From Begonia masoniana (Eukaryota > Streptophyta > Magnoliopsida > Cucurbitales > Begoniaceae): DNA of 64,000 nt. The translations under genes were made by a program, and so were the position numbers. Where the stretch lies: assembly GCA_022432975.1 (NCBI GenBank), contig CM039512.1:45596309-45660308 (forward strand), in the 5' to 3' direction. The notes beneath the pieces were generated by a model. The model saw only the letters and a list, made by a program, of their open reading frames with translations, did not search any database and was not told the DNA's origin. Every line of letters starts with the position of its first letter. Within the stretch, counting starts at the first letter, position 1. Shown in pieces: positions 36,134 to 47,878 of the stretch.

Positions 36134-38346
36134 TGTAGCACCTGGTTCTATCGAACCAGCCTTTTATTATTAAAGTAATACACTTGACTAGGTAATGAAT
36201 TAAATAAGGTTATTGAACAACTTGTTAAGGGTATTAGAGTAATTTACAATGTTCAAAAGTTGGGTAACGTATTTAAGGATAAGGGTTGGGTTTATTGCAC
36301 TGTAGCCGCCACCCCCCCCCTCTCATACTCTTCTCTTCGGAAACTTTCAGCTCAAGCAGCCGAGCTCTCTAGGCGATTCTCCTCGCTCGGTTCTCCTTCG
36401 ACTTAGGTAAGTTTCTTTTCCTTATTTCTCTTGTGGTATAGTGGTGAAATGCCTGGAGGATTGCAATGTGAGGATTTTGAGGATGCTGAGATTGAGTGTA
36501 GATTCGGGTTTTAGCGATAAGTAGGAATGCTCGGGTAGTAGAGTTTCTAACTAGATTTCTCGAACCGCTGTTTGATATTTTGAAAGGTTTAGTGAAGTGA
36601 ACTTAGGTGAACAGACCTCCGAAGTAGCTAGCAACCAGACAGATTTCCAGGAGCCAGGTAAGTAAAGTATTGCTTGTGCCTTCGGGCCTACATCACAAAA
36701 CAGTAGGTTTATGTATGCTTGAATGTTTCTATTGTCCATGCATCATGTTTTGTTAAAAGTTACGAAAATGAATTTCATATAAGGAATGGTAAGGTATGAA
36801 CTGTATGCGACAGACAAGCTATTAAGGGAACTAATCCACCCCTTAACTTATGAAGGGATTTAGACATTGGGAGAATTGATCCCACTCCCAAGGGAACCAT
36901 GGGATCAGATCAAGTGTTAAGGGAATTCATCTGCCCCTTAATTAAGTAGGAGGATGTAGACATTGGGAGAATTGATCCCACTCCCAAGGGAACCATGGGA
37001 TCAGATCATATTATGAACGAATGCGTATGCCACTGAGATGAGAAAAATAGAAACTGCATATTTAGGAGTATAAGTTCAGCATTTTACTTCATTCATATAC
37101 TGCTTTACTTACTTAGCATTAGGCTAATAGATGAGTTTTGTGATGTAGGTGAAGAAGTGTTAGCAGGTGTGTCTCCTGATCGTGTTGAGGAATAGTGGAT
37201 GTTGGAGGAGAGCATTCAGGCTTCGGCATGGTAACTGATGGGGCGGTTTAGCATGTTGTCTACAGATGTGGAGGTTTAGTGGATAATGATTTAATCGAGT
37301 ATATGAAGTTTTTAGTAAATGAGATTACAGCTATTTGACTTTGTTTTCGAGAATTTCTGATTTTCATGTTTTTACTGAATTTGATCAATACAATGACTTG
37401 GAGTGTTATGAATGGATTTTTGGTAAAATGTTTTAAGTCTGTTAGATAGTCGAAGCTTTCTCGGGTTATAGACAGGTTGTTTAGTCCATTGGTAGGAATT
37501 GAATAATTTTTGTATCAGTGGATATGTGTAGAGGTTTATTGCGTTCTATGGAAGGAAATCGTGTTGATGTCTATCGGAAGAAGGAAATCTATCGGTAGAT
37601 GTGGTGTGTCAGTCTGTCGGAAGATGAAAGTCTATCGGCAAATGCCTTAAGGAGTCATGTGAGAAGCACGTGTCGGCAAATGTAGTCTATTCGATCGGAA
37701 GGTGTAGAGTATTAAGTCGTCGAGTAGTGATCGGCAGGTGTAGTCTGAGAGAGTTAAGGGGTTTTGTCGTTTAGCGAATCGGAAGATGTAGAGTAATCTG
37801 TTTGTCTTTTAGTGAATCGGAAGATGTAGTGTATGTTTTAATTCTATCGGAAGGAGTCATATTGTTGTTATCGGAAGATGTCGTGTGTTTATCTATTGAG
37901 AGATGAAATTGCGCTGACTTCATCGGCAGATGAAGTGGTGTATGAAGTTCTCACGACTTCATCGGCAGATGAAGTTGTGGGTGAAGTCGTGTAGACGTCA
38001 TCGGCAGAAGCCTTTGGTTTTCTACTTCTGCTTCTTCTGTTGACTTTGTCGTCGGCAGATGAATTCGACTTTTGTAATTCCTTGAGTAGTCCATCACTTA
38101 AAACCTTAATTCTTTTGACCAGACACTTGAAATATTTCCATTAATCTTTCCAACAATATTTTCACCGCTAGTTTAACCCCATTGTAGTTTTAAATAATTT
38201 TTCCGCTGCAAAGTTTTCAAATGTTTTGAACGTTTAGTAAACGTCAAATTTTGTATGTCGAATGAAGTTTTAAATTTATTTGAAATTTCTTAGTCATGGT
38301 TAAGTAATGAGTAGCGAACCGGGTTCAGATAACTCGGGGCGTTACA
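36134..38346 (+). repeat. 3' LTR of Tekay-2
   Basis: 2213 bp, TGTAGCACC to GGGGCGTTACA. It is nearly identical to the 5' LTR and lacks one 27-bp motif unit near 37930. The intron-like signals are unchanged, with donor 1 at 36407. Confidence 0.95.
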
Positions 38347-38351
38347 AAACC
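38347..38351. other. Target-site duplication of Tekay-2, right copy
   Basis: AAACC, identical to 29216-29220. Confidence 0.9.
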
Positions 38352-39431
38352 AAAGGCTGAACCAAATGCAAAGGAAATGAACCGGCTGTAGTGCGCTGCC
38401 AGCGAACCAGTTTGAACCACCAGCATTCTGCTTTGCTGCCAACGGCTACATTTCTAGCCGTTGCCGACAAATTTCCAGAAGCGCTCCTCCTCTTCTCTTT
38501 CTCCGATCTTCTCTGTATTTAGCTCATCTTCCACCATTGTAAATGTTTAGTCATTGTTACGAATTTTTGGAAACCAGAAAGAGTTTTCTTTCGTGTCTGT
38601 CGGAGTTCCTTCATGAAGAGAGAGCTTCTCTCTCGGCGTCACCGGCACCCAGTGCCTGATGGCTTTGCCAAGTCTTCCTCGAGCTCAAGGTTGCTCGTAG
38701 GAATACTCAGTAGCCGGAGGGCGCCGAAACCTTCATTCCCGAGCACTGTCATTCCTTCCCAAAGGAGTGTCTGCCGATAGCTTCAATCGTAGCTCTTCGG
38801 CCAGCTGAGAGTCATTCACCTCCACCTCCATTTTCTTCACCTTATTGATAACTCTTATTTTAGAGTCATTTTATGCTAATTTTACATAAGAAAACTTATA
38901 TGAATTGAGTGATTGCAATAATAAATTGATATGAATTTACTATAATTGCTATGTAATGCTGCAGCATTAGTGCTTTGATTGAATTTAATATATTTAATGC
39001 AAATTTCCTATTAAAAGCAGATTTTTCTCCTTATCTTGAATTTTATATTTTCACAATTGAATGCTATTTTTATAGTGGGAAATTCAAATTCAAATGCTGA
39101 AGATTTGTGAAGGCAAAAATCAAGGAAGAATAATTTTGAAAGAGAGAAATGAGACTACAATTAAGGAATATCAAATAGGTTGCACAATAAACGGCTATGA
39201 ACTTCGCCGAATTTTTTTTACCAAAATGATGGTCGTGCGGTCGACACTTTAAGCCAGGGGTCGACACTTCATAACTTTCAGATTTCACTAGGGTTTGACG
39301 CTTGTTCACTTTTGTTTGAACAAGTGTCGAGCGCACAGTCAAAACTTCCATCTAGCCGTCGACATATGATATCTCTTGGGTTTTCACTTAAAATAAGCTA
39401 GCGGTCGACATTACAACCAAAGGTGCTGACA
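38352..39431. other. No gene seen: old repeat-like flank
   Basis: TGATAACTCTTATTTTAGAG at 38846 looks like the terminus of another gypsy LTR (low confidence). From 39238 the words GTCGACACTT recur, the same motif that fills the SIRE-like relic at 43798-46671. No coding sequence recognised. Confidence 0.35.
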
Positions 39432-39436
39432 CTTCA

Positions 39437-41850
39437 TGTAACACCCCTAATACCGTACCCGTATTTCCCGTATTTTTTTTTTTATACTTTTTACTTTTCT
39501 ATGCTCTAAATAAAACTTAATGCAGAATCTAAACTGAAGTCGGAATTAAAAATGAACTTTAAAAGCATTTAAAACAAAACCTTTAATAAATAATTAAAAC
39601 TAAAACATTTAATAAATCTTAAAAAAAACAAATAAAAGAAGGGAGGGTAGAATCGGAATTCTGTCCTCGTTAATGGAGCAGTGCTCGGTCGCTGCTCTGT
39701 GCAGCGACCAGGCGCTGGTCGCTGCTATGTGTGCAGCGACCAGTCGCTGCACACAGCAGCGACTGCACGCAGCGACTTGACTCTCTGGAAATTTTTGAGG
39801 TTTCCAGAGAGCAACCAACCTTTCACTCTAACATTTTCACCTCTCAGGAACGTGATTCCAGGGAGCAGAACTCAACATTTTTCATTTATACTTCTCCCAC
39901 ATTTTTCTTAGCCAGAAACCACTTCTTCCATTCTTACACCCAGATCACAAAATACACCCGACACACTTTTAACCAAATCAATTTTAAGAAAACAAATTGC
40001 GTGGTTATGTTTAAAAACTGAGTATCCTTCAATACCGAACTTTTACCAAAAATACATTTCAAAACGTTTTCAAACATCAAAACAACCTATCAACTACCAG
40101 ACCAAGCATCCTAATATTTTCTATACAGTTTATCATCAGTCCAAAATATCTCAAAAACCCCCAAAACCTTTACGTACATCCCCCACGGGTCAAAACGCGC
40201 CTCGACTGCTCAGCGCACACCCACGGCCATCATCCATCAACTGCATCCCACGCTAGGAGGAGGAACGTCGTCCTCACCTAGCTCAATGTCTCCTAAAATA
40301 TCACCTACACCATACAGACACATATGAGATATTGAAATCTCAGTAAGCTACGTAAATGCAGATGCATGCGTGCAGTGCATATGGAGTTCAGAAAACATGC
40401 ATATCAGACATATCAGGTCATTTCATACAGATTGCCACCGAGATATCAGCCCTCTAAATGGAAAGGATACATCACGCGGTCGGACTACCACTTTCGATTT
40501 AGAGGAGAGGGGTACATGCTCACAAACCCTACAGCCATGCCTGAGCCCTATCCCGCGTGACCAGATACAGATTACGTATTTTCGTTCATTATTCATTTCA
40601 TTTGAAAACTCGTGCAGAAATCCATTTTCATGCCATTTTGAAACACGTGATGCATGAACAGTTATAAGCATAATGTAACTATACAATAAACAAACACATG
40701 TATACCATCAAGACTGAAATAAACTAACCTATAAACAATTAAACCTAACTACCCAACCAAAAGCAGATTAAACAAACAACTCTTCAGGGATCCTCGATAC
40801 GACATCGAAGTATGGTGTAGACCGATTGGTCAAAGTAAGTCACGAAAACTTACCTTGGGCGCGCAGAATCTCAAGCTTCGATCACGGGAGTCGCGTGTCT
40901 GAGGAAAACACGATATTCGTAGTTAAAACCAATTTAAACTATAAACGTCCAAATTACGAAATCCTTAACTAATGAATTTCCTAAAATTCCAACTTAATAA
41001 TTCGAAGTATTTAACAACGACATAATGCTCGATAACCTGGAATTCCGATTAACGAGTTTTTCTCAAAAAACTCGGAAATTTACCAATTTTTAACTTTTTC
41101 TCAAATTGATTTTTCTTCGTCCAATAATGTCCAATACGTTCAATACGTACTTAATCAAGGCTAACCTATTAATTACGAACCCTAATTCGCGTTTTTAACG
41201 AAAATCGATCGAAACCCTAATTAACTAAATCTCCGTAAAACTCGAAATAAACGCTCAAGGACTGATGCTGCATACCTAGGGTAGCGAGAGGAGGAGAAAC
41301 CGTGAAGAAATCGGAACGAACGGGAGGAGAAACGGAGTCGGATCGTGAGAAGTCGTCGGCGGCCGAGAGGGTTTGCGAAGGAGAAAAGAGAAAACAGAAT
41401 GAAATCGCAGAATGAAATCGCAGAAGTGAAGGAAAGTTGATTTTTATTAAAATTAACTTTGGCAAATTACGTTTTCGCCCTTCTTTAGTTTTTATATAGA
41501 TTTCTTCTTTCGGTTTGTTAATCGTCTAGCTATTCGGTTTCACCAAACCTCCACATTTCACCAATACGTCCAACTTAATATTCGGGATTTATTAAGACTG
41601 TCCGTTTGCAATTCGGACCTCGTTTACTATTTTTATTAAAACGTCCTGTACATTACGATAAACGTATTTACTCGGAATATAGCGTTTAATCTCAGAAAAT
41701 TCCCAGAATTTCCTCAAAATTCTTATTATTCGTTATGATAATAATGACGCTTTCCGTTTGCGAAACTGATTGATTTGACATGTTTACGAAAAATGCCATT
41801 AAATAATGAAATATGAATATTCTAAAAATCCGTACAAGCCGGATATTACA
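39437..41850 (-). mobile_element. Solo LTR, family Z, copy 1
   Basis: 2414 bp between perfect CTTCA duplications (39432-39436 and 41851-41855). The plus strand begins TGTAACACCCC and ends GGATATTACA. On the minus strand it starts TGTAATATCCGGCTTGTACG, like the second copy at 54263. No coding region, PBS or PPT is present, so it is a solo LTR left by recombination. Intron-like signals on the minus strand: donor CTAG|GTATG at 41275, micro-exon 40898-40854 (45 nt), donor CAAG|GTAAG at 40853, exon 3 from 40304. Confidence 0.88.
39687..39765. repeat. Three consecutive hairpins built on GGTCGCTGC/GCAGCGACC
   Basis: 39687-39709 has a 9-bp perfect stem with loop TCTGT. 39715-39743 has an 11-bp stem (CTGGTCGCTGC) with loop TATGTGT. 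39741-39765 has a 10-bp stem (CAGTCGCTGC) with loop ACACA. They lie within solo LTR Z1, near its 3' end in the LTR's own sense. Confidence 0.8.
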
Positions 41851-41855
41851 CTTCA

Positions 41856-43797
41856 GGTGTCAACCAACCCCTCAAAGAGGTCGACTCCTTGAACTCTCTG
41901 CTTCTGACAGAACGGTTCGAAGTGTCGGCTGGTCATCTATAGCGATCGGGTCACTGAAAATTTCCTCCCTTCGCCGTTTCTGCCTTCCATTCAACCAAAC
42001 AACCTACTTACAACTCAAATATACTTTAATAAAATAGAGACAAACCACATATTTGAATTTCCAAGCTTGTATCTGAATCCAACCAAAAATCCTAAACTTT
42101 GAACTTAAAAATGGAGAGGAAATACATATAATCTCACAAAACTCCTTCACCAATGGATATACTAAGTGTAGAGAACACGATTTTGGCCTTAGAACACAGT
42201 GGTTTATGCAACGGGGATTCACTCCCCTCTCTCACTCTCTTCTCCTTCCCGGGCGCACCAAATGAAAAAGGAGGAAGGGTATCCTCCCTTTCCCTTTTAA
42301 AAATAATTAATTCCTCTCTCTCACTCTCTTCTCCTTGCCGCGGCGCACCAAATGAAAAGGGTTGAAGGGTATCCACCCTTCCCCATTTAAAAATAATTAC
42401 CTTTTAGATTTTATCTTCTTACTTAATTATTTATTTTAAAAAATTAATATTTAAATTAAATAAATAATTTATATCCTTATTCGTCTACTCCAAATGTTAT
42501 CAAATTTCTTACTCAAGGTATATTCCAATTTATTCAAAGTTAATTTTTCAAATTTAATCACACGGTAATTTTCCAAATTACTAATTTTAACCAATTGATC
42601 GAAAAATCTAACGTGACCACAATGCAAGCAAGTCAACCTATGATACGTTGATCATCAACAACGTGAAAAGTTAATGCGTGAAATTTAATAATTATAAAAA
42701 TTTCAGTTTTTTACAGTCTCGAATGCGGAAACTATTTCGTTGAATGCAGTCAAGTGTTCTTCATATAACTACCTTCTGTTAACTGATGATTTCAGATGCA
42801 ACTTACTTATGAGAGTTTTTTTTTTCATACATAGCTGCTCCATCTGTGACCATATGCGGCGACAATCATTTCTTTTAGGACGTGGGCATTTTATCTGATT
42901 TGATAAATGCAAAAATATCAAGAATAAGGTTTTTTGATCTTTACGAATTTTTTCTCTTCACTCCAAGATGTGGGCATTTAATCGAGCTCTAACAGTATGT
43001 TGTCTAAATCCATGTCACATGTTTACCTACCATAACTGAGACCACAATTTCGATCCAATTAAGGAATGTGAAACTTCGTCTACCTAAGTATTTGAAGTCC
43101 ACTAAATTAGATCTACATTATTAGAAAAGAATATACCATATAATACAAAATCAGCTTCACAACATCAGAAAGAATCAACCCAAATAATAAATATTTAAAC
43201 TGCTAAATAAGCTCCAAAAAGTTCAAAATTTTTCATAGAATATTAAACCAAATTCAAAATGGTGAAAAATAAATAAGTTATTCCACCCAAAATTACTGAA
43301 ATGTCAACCATCAAAATAGCCCAATAATATATTTTTTGTAAAAGCCACAGTCTTCAGTTTTTTGCTAGCTAACCTGTTGCTGATAAAAAAAAAAATTTGT
43401 TCGGCGACTAGGATAGTGACGAATGGAGGCTAAATGGCAGAATCTTGATCAGAGCTTGGAGCAATCAAATTGTGCCAACAGTTTTGTGCAAATAAGAGTC
43501 AACTGCTCAGAAAGGCTTTCTGAATGGTTATCAATGGTGCTGCTGAATTGTGCATTGATGGACAGTCGGAGAGAATGGTGTCGGCATTCAACAAATCAGA
43601 TCTTCAACATTCAGCGGATCAGATCAAAGGCAATAGAGAATAGCTGAACGTCAATGGTTTCTGTGCGAACAAAATCGGCCAGCGATTTTTTGTGTCAGGA
43701 AGGGCGATAAATGACTTCTGTGACGGAGTCCGATAGAGTTCTTCTCCTCCGATCAGGGGTAGCAATTCTGTTATCCATATCTCATGTAAGCGCACAT
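41856..43797. other. No gene seen: non-coding, with a ~90-bp tandem duplication
   Basis: 42225-42313 and 42314-42403 are two copies of a unit holding CTCTCACTCTCTTCTCCTT, GCGCACCAAATGAAAA and TTAAAAATAATTA. The rest (42404-43797) is AT-rich and I recognise nothing in it. Confidence 0.45.
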
Positions 43798-44880
43798 TGT
43801 AGGATCAATCTAACCTAAGAGAGAGGTGAATTAAGTTATTAAATTTTTTCATGATTGAAAACAATATTAGTTTGCACTGTAAAATCGATTATACTTCTCA
43901 ATTAATTGGTAATTTTGCAGGTGTAAAATCGATTATACTTCTCAATTAATTGGTGATTCTAAACTCAACAATCATCACAATCAACAAATAAAGAGAGATG
44001 GATAAGAGAGTACAAACAAATTTGTTAACGCGATTCAACCAACCTTGCCTACGTCAGCGCTTCAAGACTCCTCCTAGAAGATTCTTTCCCAAATCAACTC
44101 CTCGAGTGTACTAGATAGAACTTTCAATTGTCAATTCAAAGCCTTACACGTGACTCTTTCTTAGAGCGTCATCCTTCATTAGTTCACCAAAGTACAAGCG
44201 TAGAAATTTGTGCACAAATGAGTAAATTTCAGACACTCTCAATGAGCAAAATTTCAAGTTGATGTAGTAAGAGAGGTGTGAAGTAAGATGAGAATTTGAA
44301 CTCTCAAGAGAATTTGGCAGCACTTCATTGTGATTTTTAGGTTCGGTAAATTTGCACAAAGCTGTCCTATTCTATTTATAAAGTTTTGAGAAAAACAGTG
44401 TACTAGTCGACACCTTCATCTACTCGATCGATACTTGTGTGACTATTGTGTGATTTTTCAAACATTTTCAACAACCCCGTCGACACTATGATAGACCGCA
44501 TCGGTTGACACTTTGTTTGAGCTATCAATACTTTGAACTTTTTGGAATTTTTCAACATGCTAGCGGTCGACACTTTAAGATCTTTGTAATTTTTGCAATT
44601 GGTTATGCAAAGAGTTCAAGGTGTCTAGCATGCGATTGAGAATAACGAATTGCAAAAAAATTACAAAGATCTCAAGGTGTCTAGCATGCGATTGAGAATA
44701 ACGTGTCTAACACTAAACTGTTCACGATTAACAATCTTGAATATCACGTACAAATTCATGTAACTAATGTGGTCCTGATGACCATCTATAGGAAAAAGGT
44801 TGTAGGTGAAGATTTGATGAATAACTCGAGCTTGATTTAAATCATTTGCAACCAATTTTTGGGTTTTTTGAAATATTTCT
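43798..44880 (-). repeat. 3' LTR of Copia-2 (right boundary approximate)
   Basis: Starts TGTAGGATC as in Copia-1 and shares the CCTTGCCTACGTC block (44042-44056 here, 8331-8344 in Copia-1). The minus strand has TATAAATAG at about 44372-44380, a likely TATA box. A 31-bp word (begins CAAGGTGTCTAGCATGCG) occurs twice near 44618 and 44672. GTCGACAC motifs lie at 44400-44590. Confidence 0.6.
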
Positions 44881-44886
44881 CAAAAA

Positions 44887-45348
44887 CTACAATCCTCTAG
44901 ACATTCCAATAAACTCCAGATCATGAGTGGTGTTATAATAGGTTTCAACGTAATCATCCATATTGCATTCCAATAACTCATTCAATGATTTTGCAATCAA
45001 TTTAAGCTCTTTACTATAAACATAGATATGAATGCGTAAAGGACATGAGTTATATTCCATGTTGGCATAAAACTTTCGAATCAGAGTCTCAAAATACAGA
45101 CCATTCAACGCACATAATTTGTATAAACCAAATTCTCTAGACACTTAATCCAAAGAGTTTGTCAAAGGAGACCTTTGTGATATGATCAAGGATTTGAATT
45201 TGTCGTCGTCCTCATACCTTGATTGGAACTCAAAATTTTTGAAGAGTGGAGAAGGTCATTCAGAAGAAGCAAGTTGGTTTGATGCCGTTTGTGAAGATCC
45301 AATTTTGTGTTTGACGTTACGAGGAGAAAAATGAGATGAGGATGCCAT
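44887..45348 (-). pseudogene. Third ORF of Copia-2, decayed
   Basis: It starts at the ATG 45348 (protein MASSSHFSP) and is broken by a stop near 45145. RKFYANMEYN followed by LIAKSLNELLECN aligns with RMFYANMSFT and ITPQTINTLLGAP in the third ORF of Copia-1. This shows the ORF is a heritable part of the lineage rather than a one-off capture. The proline-rich C-terminal half is absent. Confidence 0.7.
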
Positions 45349-45351
45349 TTG

Positions 45352-45820
45352 ACGAGTATAAATGAAGAGAAGTGTCAAAATAGATTTTTGGGCTAAGAAA
45401 TGGTGAAAAATTGCAACAAAATTGAATGAAAATCAAGAAAGAACAACGCAGATTAGGGTTTGGTTGACACTTATCTATTTATATTTTCGACTCAGCGGTC
45501 GACACTTCATATGCATGTGTTAACTGGTAGTGTTAAATTTGCTTTTTCTCGAAGCTTGGAGATGTGGATCAGTCTATGAAGAGGTCGGCACTTTTGCGGA
45601 AACCTAAATTTTCTAGAAGCTTACAGGTGTCGATTGCACTACGCATAGGTCGACACTTGAACTAAAGAATCAATTTCTAGAGGACTTGAGGCATCGATCG
45701 CACCATGCATAGGTCGACACTTTCATAGAATTTCAATTTTGGAAAGAAACAGAGGCATCCGAAGGTCGACCTATTTCTTCAATAGTCGATATTTGCAAGG
45801 CTAAATTTCAATTTCGATCT
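45352..45820 (-). promoter_or_regulatory. Spacer between pol and third ORF of Copia-2, with GTCGACACTT motifs
   Basis: Contains GCGGTCGACACTTC (about 45496), GAGGTCGGCACTTT (45584), ATAGGTCGACACTTG (45646) and ATAGGTCGACACTTT (45707), plus a weaker copy near 45760. The same motif sits in this element's LTR (44405, 44480, 44567). A role in transcribing the third ORF is an inference. Confidence 0.5.
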
Positions 45821-45824
45821 ATTT

Positions 45825-46666
45825 TAATCAGCCATATCCTAATGCTATTGAAGATTTTCTAGTCCAAGGACTCAGTGAAAATATCGGCTAATTGATCAAC
45901 GAAATTAACAAACTCAAGCATGACATCTCCCTTTTGCACATGATCTCGAATGAAATCGTAACAGATTTCTATATGTTTGGTTATAGAGTGTTGAATAAGG
46001 TTCTTGGAAACGCTGGTAGCACTAGTAATATCACATCTTATCAGAATTTTATCATAAAATTGATTATAATCCTACAAGGTTTGCTTCATCTAAAACATTT
46101 GAGCACAACAACTTCTGGCGGCAATATACTCACTTTCGGTTTTAGAAAGTACCATGAAATTTTATTTTTTAGAGAACCAAAATACCAAAGATTCTCCAAA
46201 AAATTGACAAGTACCACTTGTACTATTTCTATCAACTAAACTACAAGAATAATCGGAATCAGAATATCCCACTAAATTGAAAGAAGTTCCTTTGGAATAC
46301 CATAAACCTAAATTGTATGTTCCACTTAAGTATTTACATATTCACTTGATGAAATTTAAGTGAGATTTCTTAGGAGAAACTTGAAACCTAGTACACAATC
46401 ATACACTAAAAAGAATATCACGTCTACTTGCCGTTAGACACAACAAATACCCAATTATGCCTTGATATTTCTTTAAATTCACATCTTTACCTTTTTCATC
46501 CTTATCTAACTTGGTGGAATTGTTCATAGGAGTTTGAGAAGATTTCGAGGCATCCATACCGAATCTTTTTAGATACTCTTTGACATACTTCTCTTGGTTT
46601 AAGATTATTCCATCTTGAGATTGCCTAATTTGAAGTCCAAGAAAAAATCTCAACTCACCCCCCATA
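45825..46666 (-). pseudogene. Pol 3' part of Copia-2 (RT end and RNase H), decayed
   Basis: A frame at 46399-46666 encodes GELRFFLGLQIRQSQDG, YVKEYLKRFGMDASKS and [17 protein letters not shown], the RT C-terminal region of copia. Downstream nucleotides to 45825 align with the RNase H end of Copia-1 pol (3412 onward) but carry stops and shifts. No catalytic core remains in the window. Confidence 0.8.
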
Positions 46667-46671
46667 CTTAT

Positions 46672-47830
46672 TGTTGGTGATTTTCTACACCCTAACGCAA
46701 GTGCACATGTCGCTAACGAAGTAATAGAGTAAATAAAAGTCGATCCTACGAGGATATGCTTAATCAAATTAAATTGCTATAAAATTCGACAAAAATAAAA
46801 TTGAGAATAATGAAAATATATGAGTGGCAATGAATGATAAAATAAAGTTACTCAAAATTAATAAAGACTCGACTTGAAATGAATTAAAATGATAAATATG
46901 GTAAAAACCTTGGTTATGGTTGAATTCCTCATTACATGCATTTTACTACTGATGCTATAGGAATGCTACAACATTGATCACAGAACAACAAGAACTAATA
47001 ATTTTTCTAGGGTTCTGTCGAATTGCCTAGTTAAACTCGTTTCATAATTTCTTTTCAGCTTTTAAAAGGTAAAAACTTAATCTGAATTTTCATGTAAACC
47101 TATTCTTAACGCTAAATAAATTAATGTTAGCTACTTTGCAACAATTTTAATTTATTTAATTACTCATGCATCTTTAATTCTTATTTACCTGTCGATACAA
47201 TAGGAACATGTGAAATCAAATTTGCCTATCGACACAATTCGAATTATGCAATCAAAATCATGAGAAATCGTTCGGTGAAAAATATGTAACATTTATAGAT
47301 CAAAGTAAAAACATAAAATGAGTACTTTCTCTCCTAACCAATATAAAAGAGACTAGCCTAAAATCATAATAATCGAATCAAAAATAATAATTATAAAAGA
47401 AAGATAACAATTTTAATTTATTTAATTACTCATGCATCTTTAATTCTTATTTACCTGTCGATACAATAGGCACATGTGAAATCAAATTTGCCTATCGACA
47501 CAATTCGAATTATGCAATCAAAATCATGAGAAATCGTTCGGTGAAAATAGTAACATTTATCGATCAGGAAGAAATTCAGTCTCTGTAGTAGCCTTCAGAT
47601 CCCCTTCTGGTTGCAGCCAAGTTTTTCTTCTTTTTAGGCTTTTCTCCGTTCTGTGTGCGTAGTGTTTTCTCATCCAGATCTTCTTTTCTTTTGGTCTCTC
47701 TTTCCTCCTTAATTCAGCAGCCAAATCCCTCTTTTCTCTCTCTCCAAATCTCCTTTATTTTATTATTTTCCTTGATTTTACCTTCCTTTCTCTCTCGTTC
47801 GATTCTGAATTTTTCAGCCAAGATTTCTTT
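46672..47830 (-). repeat. 3' LTR of gag-only element 2 (right end approximate), with internal duplication
   Basis: Matches 49320-49994. It has a ~160-bp segment twice: 47142-47302 and 47408-47566, beginning CAATTTTAATTTATTTAATT; the other LTR shows it once (about 49789). The inner part (47580-47830) is pyrimidine-rich. Confidence 0.7.
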
Positions 47831-47878
47831 TCTTCCATTTCTTAACACAATGACTTTACAATGCTCTTTTCTAGGTCT

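Larger units (their letters stand above)
29221..38346 (+). mobile_element. Complete young Tekay/Del chromovirus (Tekay-2)
   Basis: 9126 bp with both LTRs (2238 and 2213 bp), PBS, gag-pol, PPT and a perfect 5-bp target duplication. By eye the LTRs differ by about five substitutions, two single-base homopolymer changes and one 27-bp repeat unit, so insertion is very recent. The coding region has only two single-base frameshifts. RT, RNase H, integrase and chromodomain-like tail form one open frame. Confidence 0.95.
43798..46671 (-). mobile_element. Old SIRE-like Ty1/copia relic (Copia-2), cut by gag-only element 2
   Basis: Same order as Copia-1 on the minus strand: 3' LTR beginning (plus strand) TGTAGGATC with GAGGTGAATTA, the third ORF, a motif-rich spacer, then the RNase H and RT end of pol. 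The sequence stops inside RT at 46671, where gag-only element 2 begins. The remainder should lie beyond the window. Many substitutions, stops and indels show an old insertion of a family different from Copia-1. Confidence 0.82.

Noticed and set aside
42404..43797. Possible host exon fragments
   Set aside because: Short frames only, no recognisable domain, no consistent splice structure.
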